From CAWAHD01 sp963781785 (GTDB taxonomy: Bacteria > Planctomycetota > Planctomycetia > Isosphaerales > Isosphaeraceae), in NCBI GenBank assembly GCA_963781785.1, contig CAWAHD010000002.1, positions 5,588,047 through 5,652,046 on the forward strand: a stretch of 64,000 nucleotides of DNA, read 5' to 3'. Below are positions 8,727 to 18,083 of this stretch, in pieces. Made by a program: the position numbers and the translations under genes. How positions within the stretch are numbered: the first letter of the stretch is position 1; each line of letters starts with the position of its first letter. Under the pieces are notes generated by a model that had not been told where the DNA came from, made no database searches, and saw only the letters and a list, made by a program, of their open reading frames with translations.

Positions 8727-9366
8727 CGCCTGCCTCCACCTTCAAATAGTCGCCTTGGTTGACCCAGACTTTGATTCCAATGTGACCTTGCGCCGTCTTG
8801 GCCTCGGCGAAGCCGTAGTCGACCTTGGCGCGGAGCGTGCTCAAGGGGACGGAACCGGCCGCATTGGCCTCGGTTCGCGACATCTCCGTTCCTCCCAGCC
8901 GGCCCGAGAGCTGGATCTTCACTCCCTTGGCGCCCCCGTCCATGGTCTGCTCGATCGAGCGCTTCATGGTCCGGCGGAAACTCGACCGCTTCTGGAGCTG
9001 CTCGGCGATGTCTTCGCTGATGAGCTGCGCGTCGATCTCGGGCCGGGCCACTTCGACGATCTTGATCTCGATCCGGCGGCCGGTGAGCTCCTGCAAGTCT
9101 TTCTGCAAGACCTCGACCTCGGCCCCCTTGCGGCCGATGATCACGCCGGGGCGCGCCGTCGACAAGAGCACGGTCACCGCATCGCGGGTGCGCTCGATCT
9201 CGATCTTGGGAATCCCCGCGAAGCCATATTTCTTCTTGATGAACGCGCGGATCTTGAAGTCTTCGACCAGAAGGTCGGCGAATTCGTGCTTCGAGGCATA
9301 CCAGCGGCTCCGCCAATCGTCCATGATTCCGACGCGGAAGCCGGTCGGTCGAACTTTTTGTCCCAT
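8665..9366 (-). CDS. rpsC: 30S ribosomal protein S3
   Basis: mRNA-entry-tunnel protein, 233 aa. Starts MGQKVRPTGFRVGIMDDWRS and has the KH-domain VIIGRKGAEVEVLQKDL and the C-terminal domain ending IGIKVWVNQGDY. The last ~20 residues form a basic tail (VSKKPKRPRKR) that is encoded in the overlap with rplP, whose Shine-Dalgarno and start lie within it. Confidence 0.97.
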   Translation of the reverse strand: MGQKVRPTGFRVGIMDDWRSRWYASKHEFADLLVEDFKIRAFIKKKYGFAGIPKIEIERTRDAVTVLLSTARPGVIIGRKGAEVEVLQKDLQELTGRRIEIKIVEVARPEIDAQLISEDIAEQLQKRSSFRRTMKRSIEQTMDGGAKGVKIQLSGRLGGTEMSRTEANAAGSVPLSTLRAKVDYGFAEAKTAQGHIGIKVWVNQGDYLKVEAGDGPDAQAGQVSKKPKRPRKR

Positions 9367-9510
9367 CCGTTTCTCGCCCTCGGGTTAATTGGTGCCGCGT
9401 GAGTCTCTTGTTTGTTCAACCATATCGGTTCGCTGTGCGCCTCCGCTTCGACGAGGCGGAGGCAGCCCCGGCTGAGTGCAGCCCGGGGCCGGAGTTCCGG
9501 GTTTGGAGTG

Positions 9511-9894
9511 TTATTTCTCGTCCTCGTCCTCCGTCGCCTTGAGCACGCTTTCGAGCGCGGCCAGCCCGATGACGATATGCGCGGTACGGCGGCGGATCAG
9601 GTAGGCCATGCCCCGTGCGCGGGGCATCAGGCGCTTGAACATCGGGCCGCCTTCGCCGCGGGCATCGAGCACGATCAGCTCGCCGACGTTGCGTATGCCC
9701 TTGTCTTCGGCGTTGGCCATGGCGCTTTTGAGCACGGACTCGACCAGCCGAGCACCGCGGTGCGGCATGTACTTGAGGACGTCCAGGGCGTCGTCGGCGT
9801 AGTGGCCCCGGATCAGATCCAAGAGGGGCCGGACTTTCCGCACCGAGATCCGGGCAAAGCGGTGGGTCGCGTTGTAATCGGTTTTCACGCTCAT
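9511..9894 (-). CDS. rplV: 50S ribosomal protein L22
   Basis: Exit-tunnel protein, 127 aa. Signatures: RFARISVRKVRPLLDLIRG, ALDVLKYMPHRGARLVESVL and the beta-hairpin GPMFKRLMPRARGMAYLIRRRTAHI. The C-terminus is a short acidic tail (ATEDEDEK). Lies between S19 and S3. Confidence 0.97.
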   Translation of the reverse strand: MSVKTDYNATHRFARISVRKVRPLLDLIRGHYADDALDVLKYMPHRGARLVESVLKSAMANAEDKGIRNVGELIVLDARGEGGPMFKRLMPRARGMAYLIRRRTAHIVIGLAALESVLKATEDEDEK

Positions 9895-9969
9895 GGCCAG
9901 GAGTCTCGCGCAAAAGCCAGATGGAGGAGCCAGAGAACACGGCCAGCCGGCCGGTCCGGGGTCAAACGC

Positions 9970-10254
9970 TTACTTCTTGGGAGGGGCCGACTTGGATGCC
10001 TTGCCGCCGTGGCCGCGGAAGGTGCGGGTCGGGGCGAACTCGCCGAACTTGTGGGCCACCATGTCTTCGGTGATATAGAGCTTGACGAACGTCCGGCCGT
10101 TGTGGATGGCAAAATGCCGGCCCACGAACTCGGGCACGATGGTGCAGGACCGTGCCCAGGTTTTGATGGGCTCGCGGCTGCCAGTGTCGCCCCGCGCCAC
10201 TTTCTCGAGCAGCCGCTCGACGACGTACGGACCTTTCTTGTGAGAACGTCCCAT
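9970..10254 (-). CDS. rpsS: 30S ribosomal protein S19
   Basis: Head protein of the small subunit, 94 aa. Starts MGRSHKKGPYVVERLLEKV and contains IKTWARSCTIVPEFVGRHFA and HKFGEFAPTRTFRGHGG. Canonical length and place after L2. Confidence 0.98.
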   Translation of the reverse strand: MGRSHKKGPYVVERLLEKVARGDTGSREPIKTWARSCTIVPEFVGRHFAIHNGRTFVKLYITEDMVAHKFGEFAPTRTFRGHGGKASKSAPPKK

Positions 10255-10327
10255 GGCTATTTCATCCTGTCTCGCTTGGACCTTGTGGTTATTTGGGCGT
10301 TGCCCTGGTCAACGGATCGATCGAGGG

Positions 10328-11188
10328 TCACACCTTGAGCTGGCCGTAACGCACGCTGCGGCGGCGACGGATGATCGCTTTGTTCGAAGGTTTACGGCGC
10401 CGGCGGGTTTTGCCTCCCTTGGCGAGCTTGCCGGTGGGAGAGCAGGGATGACGGCCGCCGGAGGTCCGGCCTTCACCGCCACCCATGGGATGATCGACGG
10501 GGTTCATGGCCACGCCGCGGACGTGCGGTCTGCGGCCCAGCCACCGCGATCGGCCGGCCTTGCCCAGCCGGACGTTCATGTGATCGGGGTTGCCCACCAT
10601 GCCGATGGTCGCCCGGCAGGCAGCCGGGATCCGGCGCACTTCGCCAGAGGGGAGGGTGATCTGCGCCCAGCTTCCCTCGCGAGCCGACAGGATCGCTCCG
10701 ACGCCCGCCGACCGGCAGAGCTTGCCGCCGCCGCCGGGCTGCATCTCGATATTGTGGATCGTTAACCCGGTCGGAATCTTGGCCAGCGGCAGGCAATTCC
10801 CCAGCTTGGGCTCGGCATCGGGGCCGCTCGCAACGCTCATCCCCGCCTTCAGGCCCTCGGGCGCCAGGATATATCGCTTGACGCCGTCTTCATACTGGAT
10901 GAGCGCGATCCGCGCCGAGCGATTGGGGTCGTATTCGATATGGGTGACGGCGGCGGTTTGCCCGTCGCGGTCGTTGCGCACCCAGTCGATGATCCGGTAC
11001 ATCCGCTTGTGGCCGCCGCCGCGGTGGCGTGCGGTGATGAAGCCTTGGTTGTTGCGGCCGCCCTTTTTCTTGTGGGGCTCGGTCAAGCTCTTCTCGGGCT
11101 TCTTGTTCTTGTCGGTGAGCTCGGCGAAATCGCTGACCGACGAGTTGCGCCGCCCGGCGCTTGTCGGCTTGTAAACGCGAATACCCAT
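10328..11188 (-). CDS. rplB: 50S ribosomal protein L2
   Basis: Peptidyl-transferase-centre protein, 286 aa. Starts MGIRVYKPTSAGRRNSSVSD; contains GRNNQGFITARHRGGGHKRMYR and the highly conserved RGVAMNPVDHPMGGGEGR with the functional His. The C-terminal basic tail is normal. Confidence 0.98.
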   Translation of the reverse strand: MGIRVYKPTSAGRRNSSVSDFAELTDKNKKPEKSLTEPHKKKGGRNNQGFITARHRGGGHKRMYRIIDWVRNDRDGQTAAVTHIEYDPNRSARIALIQYEDGVKRYILAPEGLKAGMSVASGPDAEPKLGNCLPLAKIPTGLTIHNIEMQPGGGGKLCRSAGVGAILSAREGSWAQITLPSGEVRRIPAACRATIGMVGNPDHMNVRLGKAGRSRWLGRRPHVRGVAMNPVDHPMGGGEGRTSGGRHPCSPTGKLAKGGKTRRRRKPSNKAIIRRRRSVRYGQLKV

Positions 11189-11277
11189 CGTGCCGTTTCC
11201 TTGCTATTTGAATGCAAACCGGGCTGAGGACCTGGAGCGGGATATCTCCGGTGGATGCCCGGGCGCGTGCCTTTTTT

Positions 11278-11604
11278 TCAGTAAAAGTCGATCCGATACT
11301 CGGGCAGGAGCGTGACGATGGCTTTCTTCCAGTGGCGCATCCGGCCGACCCGTTGCCGGTAGCGGCGGGGCTTGCCCCGCCGGTTCTGGGTCCGGACGTC
11401 GGCGACCTTGACGTTGAACAGGATCTCGATCGCGTGCTTGATCTCGGTCTTGGTGGCCAGCGGGTTGACCTCGAACGTGTACGCGTTGTGCCGTTCCGAG
11501 ATGTGGGTGGCCTTCTCGGTGATCAGCGGGCGGATCACGACCTGGTACGGCTCGAGCACGGGGCCGGATCGCTGATACTGGACGGGGTGGCGAAGCGTGA
11601 CCAT
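11278..11604 (-). CDS. rplW: 50S ribosomal protein L23
   Basis: Exit-tunnel protein that docks SRP and trigger factor, 108 aa. Signatures: PYQVVIRPLITEKATHISE and YTFEVNPLATKTEIKHAIE, with the KVADVRTQNRRGKPRRYRQR loop. The first ~20 residues (MVTLRHPVQYQRSGPVLE) extend the usual N-terminus. Ends RIDFY. Confidence 0.96.
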   Translation of the reverse strand: MVTLRHPVQYQRSGPVLEPYQVVIRPLITEKATHISERHNAYTFEVNPLATKTEIKHAIEILFNVKVADVRTQNRRGKPRRYRQRVGRMRHWKKAIVTLLPEYRIDFY

Positions 11605-11681
11605 GAATCAGCTCTCCGTGGAGGCGGCCGGGGCCGGGGTTGATGGATCGGCGGCCGAAGGGGCGGCCGGGCGGTGGGCCG

Positions 11682-12380
11682 TCATGGACCTGCGCGATCC
11701 TTGAGTGCGACCAAGGCTTCGCGGGTCAACACCAGGTACCGCTGTTTCAGGATGTCGTAGGTGTTGAACTCGGCAACCGGCGCGACCTTGACCCCTTCGA
11801 TGTTGCGGGCGCTCGAGTGCACGACCGGGTTATATTCGGGAAGGCCCAACAGGATCGACCGACGGTTGAGCGTGCGCCGCAGGGCCTGGGCTTTGTTCTC
11901 GGCGGTCGTCTCGGCCTCGGTGCCGGTCAGATCGGGCCGGACGATCGCGCGGAAGATCTTGGCGACCTCTTTCGTTTTGCGCTCGGCGAGGGAAAGCCCA
12001 TCGAGCACGATCGCCTGGTTGTCTTGAAACTTGGAAAGGAGCGCCATGCGGATTGCGACCCGGACGGACTTCTTCGGCATGGCATAGCGATAGTCGCGGT
12101 TGCGGCGGGCGAAGGCCACGCCGCCTCCCTTGCGTTTATTGGTGCGCTTGGCACCGACGCGAGCATTGCCTGTTCCCTTCTGGCGAAACAGTTTCTTGCC
12201 CGACCCGGCCACGTCGGCGCGGCCGCGAGTATTGACCGTTCCCACCCGCCGGGCCGCCAGATGCATGAGCACGACGTCGTGGAGAAGCTGCTTGTTGATC
12301 GTGCCGCCGAAATCGGCCGGATCGATCGTCTCGTCGCCGATCCGTTCGCCGGCTGCGTTATAGACGGGTATCGTCAACAT
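11682..12380 (-). CDS. rplD: 50S ribosomal protein L4
   Basis: Tunnel-constriction protein, 232 aa from ATG 12380 (MLTIPVYNAAGER). This start fits the family length; the frame is open to 12464 but the extra part has no similarity. Signatures: VMHLAARRVGTVNTRGRADV, LFRQKGTGNARVGAKRTNKR and GGGVAFARRNRDYRYAMPKK. No strong Shine-Dalgarno is seen. Confidence 0.95.
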   Translation of the reverse strand: MLTIPVYNAAGERIGDETIDPADFGGTINKQLLHDVVLMHLAARRVGTVNTRGRADVAGSGKKLFRQKGTGNARVGAKRTNKRKGGGVAFARRNRDYRYAMPKKSVRVAIRMALLSKFQDNQAIVLDGLSLAERKTKEVAKIFRAIVRPDLTGTEAETTAENKAQALRRTLNRRSILLGLPEYNPVVHSSARNIEGVKVAPVAEFNTYDILKQRYLVLTREALVALKDRAGP

Positions 12381-12460
12381 GGTTCTTCGATCCATTCCCA
12401 ATCTGGAAAGCCACATCTGGGCGGACAAAATTGTCCCCCGGCGATCGCACTCGACCGGTC

Positions 12461-13093
12461 TCACACTCGGTTGGTCTGGCGCACGGTGATGAAGCCGCCG
12501 TTGGGACCGGGGACGGCGCCTTTGATCAAGAGCAAGTTATTCTCGAGGTCGATTCGCACGACCTCGAGATTACGGACAGTGACCTGGGCGTTACCGAACT
12601 GCCCGGGCTTGCGGATACCCTTCTGGGTCCTTGCGGGGTCAGCGCTCGGGCCGGAAGAGCCCGGGTGGCGGTGCATCCGCTTGACGCCGTGCGTGGCTCG
12701 CAGCCCATGGAAGCCGTGCCGCTTGATGACCCCGGCGTAGCCGCGCCCCTTGCTCGTGCCGGTGACGTCGACATGGTTGATCGGGCTGAAAAGCTCGACC
12801 GTCAAGATTTGCCCGGCGTTGACCTCGGTCGGCCCGTTCTGACGGACCTCCCGGACGAAGCGCTTGGGCTCGCCTCCGACCTTCTTGGCATGGCCTCGCT
12901 CGGCCTGGGTCGCCTTCTTCCGCTTTTTGTCGGCGAAGCCGAGTTGCCAGGCGTGGTAGCCGTCTTTGTCGGGGGTGCGCACCTGGAGCACGGTGCACGG
13001 ACCGCATTCCAGCACCGTGATCGGCACGACAGCCCCGTTTTCCTGATAAATCTGGGTCATTCCGACCTTTCGACCCAGCAGTCCCACATGCAT
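12461..13093 (-). CDS. rplC: 50S ribosomal protein L3
   Basis: Large-subunit protein, 210 aa from ATG 13093 (MHVGLLGRKVGMTQIYQENG), preceded by GGCGGAGC. Contains DVTGTSKGRGYAGVIKRHGF, THGVKRMHRHPGSSG and KPGQFGNAQVTVRNLEVVRID. The 300-bp spacer to rpsJ upstream holds nothing I recognise. Confidence 0.97.
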   Translation of the reverse strand: MHVGLLGRKVGMTQIYQENGAVVPITVLECGPCTVLQVRTPDKDGYHAWQLGFADKKRKKATQAERGHAKKVGGEPKRFVREVRQNGPTEVNAGQILTVELFSPINHVDVTGTSKGRGYAGVIKRHGFHGLRATHGVKRMHRHPGSSGPSADPARTQKGIRKPGQFGNAQVTVRNLEVVRIDLENNLLLIKGAVPGPNGGFITVRQTNRV

Positions 13094-13393
13094 CGTCAAG
13101 CTCCGCCTTAAGACCTGCAAAGCCACCAGGGTGAACCGGCACCATCGCCGCCGGTCCCTGGAAAACCGTTGTGAACCTGGGGTGGTAAGGTGAGGTTTCA
13201 CCACAAGCCGCCGCCAGGCGTCACGGCAGCTTGGGCGCCGGAGCTGTCGCACGGGACGGGAGCCTCTCGTCAAGGGCCGTTCCGATTGAGGCATCCGACG
13301 CGACCGGACGAGCACGAGCAGCCGGTCAGGCTGCACGCGGTCCAGGAAACCGTCAAACCCGCTTTGTCTGCACGCGCCGAGGTTGCGACTGGA

Positions 13394-13717
13394 TCAAGCC
13401 CCGGAGGGGGAAGCCTTGATCTTGATGTCCACCCCGGCGGGCAGGCTCAGCTTGTTGAGGGCGTCGATCGTCTTGTTGGTTGGTTGAACGATGTCGATGA
13501 GCCGTTTGTGCGTGCGGATCTCAAACTGTTCCCGCGACTTCTTGTCGATGTGCGGGCTGCGGAGAACCGTGTAACGCTCGATTCGTGTCGGCAACGGGAT
13601 CGGCCCGTGGACGATCGCCTCGGTCCGCTTGGCCGTGTCGACGATGTCCTTGGCGGATTGATCCAGGATGGTGTGGTCATAGGCCTCCATCCGGATGCGG
13701 ATCCGTTCGTTACTCAT
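13394..13717 (-). CDS. rpsJ: 30S ribosomal protein S10
   Basis: First gene of the cluster, 107 aa from ATG 13717 (MSNERIRIRMEAYDH); an in-frame GTG at 13726 also fits. Signatures: ILDQSAKDIVDTAKRTEAIV, GPIPLPTRIERYTVLRSPHI and RTHKRLIDIVQPTNKTIDAL. S10 also serves in transcription antitermination in well-studied bacteria. The 290 bp upstream (13727-14017) contain the cluster promoter region but I cannot identify elements with confidence; no tuf gene is adjacent. Confidence 0.98.
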   Translation of the reverse strand: MSNERIRIRMEAYDHTILDQSAKDIVDTAKRTEAIVHGPIPLPTRIERYTVLRSPHIDKKSREQFEIRTHKRLIDIVQPTNKTIDALNKLSLPAGVDIKIKASPSGA

Positions 13718-14017
13718 TCGTGCCACCGAGTTCCCGTGCTTGCCGATTCGAAGCGAAACAAACGACTGATCAACGAGACCGTTCGATCCGGACCTCGCAT
13801 TTCACGTAGGAAAGTAAAAGTGTAACAAGCGCGTTTGGGCGCGTCAACGCACCCCCTGACAGTTTTCCGGGTGTTCTGATCGATTCTGGTTCACGTCTTG
13901 AGTGCAATCGCGAGAGGCTTTCATCGTCGGGGTCGCCGGCCTCTCTCGGCTTTGCACAGGCAAGAAGCGTATCATACGGATTGTTGATCGACGGCGGAAC
14001 TCGGGGGAGTCCCTTCA

Positions 14018-14812
14018 ATGAAGAGTCCGTTTCCCGGTATGGACCAGTATCTTGAGGCTCAGGGGCGGTGGCGCGATCTGCACGCGAGGTTGATCACCTA
14101 CTGCGGCGACGCGCTCAGCCAGGTCCTTCCCGAGAATTACGTCGCCCAGATCGAGGAACAAGTCCGCCTTGTCAGCCCCGAGGCCGTGACCGCGGTGCTT
14201 TACCCCGATGTGGTCGTCGGTCATGGCTCCGAGCCAGCCCGTCCACCCTTCCGCGCCGAGGGCACCACGACCCAGACCGTTGAGCCGGTGTCTGTTCCGC
14301 TGCTCAAGGGGGAGCTCGAGGAATTTCGAGACACCTGGATCGAGATCGTGCGTCTGCCGGATCTGGAGCTGGTCACGGTCATCGAGATTCTTTCACCGGC
14401 AAACAAGATCGGGGCGGGCCGAGTGGAGTATCTCGACAAACGCGCTCTACTGATCGATCGGCCGGTGAACCTGGTCGAGCTGGATCTGCTCTCGGGAGGC
14501 CGCCGGCTGCCGATGAAGAGGCCGATGCCGGCGGGCGACTATTTCGCCCTGGTGGCCAGGGCCGAGCGCCGGCCGGATTGCGACGTGTACGCCTGGTCGA
14601 TCCGCCAGGCCCTGCCGACGATTCCGATTCCGCTCAAAGCCCCCGATTCTGATGTCTCGCTCAACCTCGCGGATGCCTTCGCCCTGGCGTTCGAGCGGGG
14701 CCGTTACGCCAGGCTGGTGAACTACGCGCGTCCGCTGGAACTTTCGCTCCAGCCCGATGACAAGGCCTGGGCCGAACAGATCGCCAACCGGGCCACGGGC
14801 ACGATCTCATGA
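14018..14812 (+). CDS. DUF4058 family protein
   Basis: 264 aa, opening with the family signature MKSPFPGMDQYLEAQGRWRD and carrying the core EIVRLPDLELVTVIEILSPANK. Function is unknown; the family is abundant in planctomycetes and cyanobacteria. It runs opposite to the ribosomal cluster and, with the Uma2 stump beside it, separates fusA from rpsJ. A second member at 51177 shares the EI(V/L)SP(A/G)NK core but is otherwise quite diverged. Confidence 0.85.
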   Translation: MKSPFPGMDQYLEAQGRWRDLHARLITYCGDALSQVLPENYVAQIEEQVRLVSPEAVTAVLYPDVVVGHGSEPARPPFRAEGTTTQTVEPVSVPLLKGELEEFRDTWIEIVRLPDLELVTVIEILSPANKIGAGRVEYLDKRALLIDRPVNLVELDLLSGGRRLPMKRPMPAGDYFALVARAERRPDCDVYAWSIRQALPTIPIPLKAPDSDVSLNLADAFALAFERGRYARLVNYARPLELSLQPDDKAWAEQIANRATGTIS

Positions 14813-14832
14813 AGCGTCCGGCTCGTCCTCGA

Positions 14833-14991
14833 ATAGCCGGTGCAGGGATAGGCTCCCATAGGCGGTGGCTCCACGATCCGGCCGTTCACAACCTCGTAGA
14901 GCACGTCGCCCGGTGGCTCAAGACGCAGAGCCTCCGGGCCTGACGACGGAATCGAAACAGGCGCGCCCGCCGGAAACGTCGCAGTTGCCAT
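14833..14991 (-). pseudogene. Truncated Uma2 (DUF820) family fragment
   Basis: The N-terminal ~50 residues, MATATFPAGAPVSIPSSG followed by LYEVVNGRIVEPPPMGAY, match the start of Uma2-type putative endonucleases, whose PD-(D/E)xK core lies further on. Here similarity stops after GAYPC, right where the convergent DUF4058 gene ends. About 75% of a normal Uma2 gene is missing. It abuts the fusA stop codon. Confidence 0.6.
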
Positions 14992-15008
14992 GAGCTGTTT
15001 TTCCTCAA

Positions 15009-17132
15009 TCATGAAAGTGATTCGAGCAAGCTCTCGGGCGCGGCGGCGTATTCGAGGGGCTCCATGGTATAGCCGGCGCGACCCTGGCTCAGGCTGCGGA
15101 CGGCCGTCGAATAGCCGAACATCTTTTCGAGCGGGGCGCGGGCGTCGATGACCATGAGTCGGCCTCGCGTGCTGGTGCGATCGATCAGAGCCCGCCGGCT
15201 CGACAGGTCGGCCGTGATCCCCCCCAGGTATTCCTCGGGGGTGACGATCTCCAGCCGCATGATCGGTTCCAGGAGCACGGCCCCGGCCTCTTGAGCGGCC
15301 TTGCGTAAAGCGTCCGAAGCGGCGAAGCGGAAGGCCAGGTCATTGGAGTCGACGTCGTGGACCGCTCCGTCGACCACGGTCACCTTCATGTCGACCAAAG
15401 GGTATCCTGTCCGGCCCCCCGACTTGGCTTCCTCACGTATCCCCATCTCGATCGCCGGCAAGAACTCGGCGGGGATCACTCCACCCTTCAGCCTGGTGGT
15501 GAAGTGGATGACCGGCGCACCCTTGGGCTGAGTCTCCGGCTCGACGTCGATCGTGACCTTGGCGTAGAGGCCCGAGCCTCCGGTCTGGCGGATGCAGCTC
15601 CCCTCGACCCGCTTGACGCTCCGCTTGATCGTCTCGCGATAGCTGACCCGCGGCCGCCCGACGTGGACCTTCAGGCGAAAGTCGCGGATCATCCGGTTCT
15701 TGAGGATCTCCAGGTGCAGCTCTCCCATGCCCGAGATCAGCGTCTGCCCGGTCTCCTCGTTGACCCGGAACGTGAAGGTCGGATCCTCCCGCGTCAAGGC
15801 GGCCAGGGTCTCGGCCAGCTTGCCCTTGTCGGCTGAGCTTACCGGCTCGATGGACATGCTCATGACGGTCTCGGGAAATTCGATCCGTTCGAGCAAGATC
15901 GGGTGTGCGCTGTCGCAGAGCGTGTCGCCGGTGACCGAGTCCTTGAGTCCGACGATGCCCGCGATGTCGCCGGCGATGGCCTCCTGGATTTGCTCCCGAT
16001 CGTCGGCCCGGATGTGATAGAGCCGCGAGCAGACCTCTTTCTTGTCCTTGCCGGGGTTATACACCCGTGTGCCCGACTTGAGCCGGCCCGAGTAGATCCG
16101 GACGAACGCGAGGTCGCCGTGGGCGTCATTGGTGATCTTGAAGACCAGCCCGCAAAACGGTTCGTCGGGGCTGGGCTTGCGCGTGATGTCGGTCCCCTTT
16201 TTGGGGTGATGGCCGACGACCGGAGGCCGGTCGAGCGGGCTGGGGAGATAGGCGGCCACCGCGTCGAGAAGGCGCTGAACACCCACATAGCGCAGGCTCG
16301 ACCCGCACAGGACGGGGTGGACCTGCCCGGTCAAGGTCGCGCGGCGCAGCCCGGCCACGATGTGGTCCGGGGCCAGGTCGGCTCCCTCGAGGTGCGCCAT
16401 GAACGCCTCGGTGAACGCTTCGTCCTTGTCAGCCAGGCTATTGAGCATCCGCTCGCGCCACAGATCGGCCTCGGGGCGGAGGGCCTCGGGGATCTCGGTC
16501 TCGGTGATCGTCGAGCCCAGGTCTTCGGTCTTGTAGTAAAGCGCCTTCATCGTGATCAGGTCGATCAACCCCTGAAACTCGCCCATCGTCCCTTCGGGGC
16601 CGGCCCCGATCGGGATCTGAACCGGGATGGGGTGGCTTTCGAGCAGGCGCTCTTCGATCTCGCGGAAGACTCGCTCGAATTCGCTGCCGATGCGGTCCAT
16701 CTTGTTGATGAAGCAGATGCGCGGAACCCGGTACTTGGCGGCCTGCCGCCAGACGGTCTCGCTCTGCGCCTCCACTCCCTCGACCGCCGAGAACACGACG
16801 ACCGCGCCATCGAGGACGCGGAGCGACCGCTCGACCTCGGCCGTGAAGTCGACGTGACCGGGCGTGTCGATGATGTTGATCCGGAGCGGCCGGCCGCCGG
16901 CGTCCTTCCACGAGCAGGTGATCGCCGCGGCCACGATCGTGATTCCGCGCTCTCGCTCTTCGTCGAGGTAGTCGGTCGTGGTGTTCCCCTTGTCGACGTC
17001 CCCCATGCGGTGGATCTCGCCGGTATAGTACAAGACGCGTTCGGTCGTCGTCGTCTTGCCGGCGTCGATGTGGGCGATGATGCCGATGTTGCGGATCGAT
17101 TGCAGGTCAGGTTGTGGGGGATCGCTGGCCAT
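15009..17132 (-). CDS. fusA: Translation elongation factor G (divergent type)
   Basis: GTPase for ribosomal translocation, 707 aa, full length. G motifs: AHIDAGKTT (G1), RGITI (G2), DTPGH (G3), NKMD (G4) and the GSSL G5. Domains II-V follow, with the domain IV/V segments GVIPAEFLPAIEMGIREE and YSTAVRSLSQGRAGYTMEP. The switch region reads TTTDYLDEERERGITI rather than the usual DWMEQEQERGITI; this recalls the spd-type EF-Gs known from spirochaetes, planctomycetes and delta-proteobacteria, which are related to the mitochondrial factors. Whether it does translocation, recycling or both cannot be told from sequence. It is upstream of, but not directly joined to, rpsJ. Confidence 0.95.
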   Translation of the reverse strand: MASDPPQPDLQSIRNIGIIAHIDAGKTTTTERVLYYTGEIHRMGDVDKGNTTTDYLDEERERGITIVAAAITCSWKDAGGRPLRINIIDTPGHVDFTAEVERSLRVLDGAVVVFSAVEGVEAQSETVWRQAAKYRVPRICFINKMDRIGSEFERVFREIEERLLESHPIPVQIPIGAGPEGTMGEFQGLIDLITMKALYYKTEDLGSTITETEIPEALRPEADLWRERMLNSLADKDEAFTEAFMAHLEGADLAPDHIVAGLRRATLTGQVHPVLCGSSLRYVGVQRLLDAVAAYLPSPLDRPPVVGHHPKKGTDITRKPSPDEPFCGLVFKITNDAHGDLAFVRIYSGRLKSGTRVYNPGKDKKEVCSRLYHIRADDREQIQEAIAGDIAGIVGLKDSVTGDTLCDSAHPILLERIEFPETVMSMSIEPVSSADKGKLAETLAALTREDPTFTFRVNEETGQTLISGMGELHLEILKNRMIRDFRLKVHVGRPRVSYRETIKRSVKRVEGSCIRQTGGSGLYAKVTIDVEPETQPKGAPVIHFTTRLKGGVIPAEFLPAIEMGIREEAKSGGRTGYPLVDMKVTVVDGAVHDVDSNDLAFRFAASDALRKAAQEAGAVLLEPIMRLEIVTPEEYLGGITADLSSRRALIDRTSTRGRLMVIDARAPLEKMFGYSTAVRSLSQGRAGYTMEPLEYAAAPESLLESLS

Positions 17133-17417
17133 GGTGGCGGCATTCCTGAAGAGGCAAGGACGACGGCACGAGAATCAATGAGGGCGGCCTGCGCCCGATT
17201 CCGCTCCGATGGAAATCGGGCTCGACCCGTCCAGCTTAACGTCGGCTGCGCCGTGATGCAGCGCGAGTCGGCCTTCGAGTCGACCGCGCTGACATGCGCA
17301 GCCGGCCTGGCGTGGTTTGTGGTCTTTTGCTCGTTGTGGTTCCGACCTTGTTCGGACGCGGTATCATGCAGAGGCCCTGAGAGACGATTTTGCCGCGACT
17401 TTCCCGAAGGCCCGCAG

Positions 17418-17984
17418 ATGTCTGACGCGACGCGACGGCGATTCACAATCGCCGAAATGCTGTTGCTTGTGGTGGTCACCGCCATCGGACTGGCAGGCGC
17501 TCGTTTCGGAGCTGCGCTACTTGATCTGGAGGAAGTGATCAGCGGGGACGCGCCGGGGCGAGCGTACTTCGAGCAGTTGTACGTGTTCGGGGCGCCGCTC
17601 ATCGTCGCATGGTCGCTCGCGGTCCTGATCCTGAGCTTACGGAAGCCTCGGCCTGCTCTGCGCCACATCGCGGGCCGGCCTGGTTTCGTGGCTTGTGCTG
17701 CTATATTGCTGGCATTCGTCGAGCGGAGCATTTACTTCGCCGTCTTGGTCGTCCACGACAATTCTCGCGCCGCCGTCGCAGTGTGGTACCCGAACACGGT
17801 CATTACCCTTTCGGGTCACGCGGGCTTGATGATCATCGGGGCCTGGCTTGCGCTGCGCCTTGGGAGGCGGTGGCGTCCGGGGCCGACCTGGGTCGATCGG
17901 CTTGGATGTGTACTGGGCTTATGCTGGGTCTTGATGTTTGTCTCGTTTGAGATCTATTGGCTCATGATTCGAGTGCTCGGGTGA
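17418..17984 (+). CDS. Hypothetical integral membrane protein
   Basis: 188 aa from ATG 17418. The N-terminus RRFTIAEMLLLVVVTAIGLA is a charged leader plus hydrophobic helix of a type common in planctomycete membrane proteins. About five membrane segments: near residues 10-30, 50-70, 80-105, 118-140 and 160-182. No catalytic motif is visible. Divergent from fusA across 285 bp. Confidence 0.75.
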   Translation: MSDATRRRFTIAEMLLLVVVTAIGLAGARFGAALLDLEEVISGDAPGRAYFEQLYVFGAPLIVAWSLAVLILSLRKPRPALRHIAGRPGFVACAAILLAFVERSIYFAVLVVHDNSRAAVAVWYPNTVITLSGHAGLMIIGAWLALRLGRRWRPGPTWVDRLGCVLGLCWVLMFVSFEIYWLMIRVLG

Positions 17985-18083
17985 CCGAACGCTGCACGCG
18001 AAACCGGTTCATCCCGGTACGGACCCCGGGCATTCAACGTCTTCTGCTCCAATGCGACTCGCGGGCCGAGGGTCACACTCAGG

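Noticed and set aside
15903..17417. Long plus-strand frame reading through fusA into the membrane protein at 17418
   Set aside because: The first 500 codons are antisense to EF-G; only the part from ATG 17418 looks like a protein.
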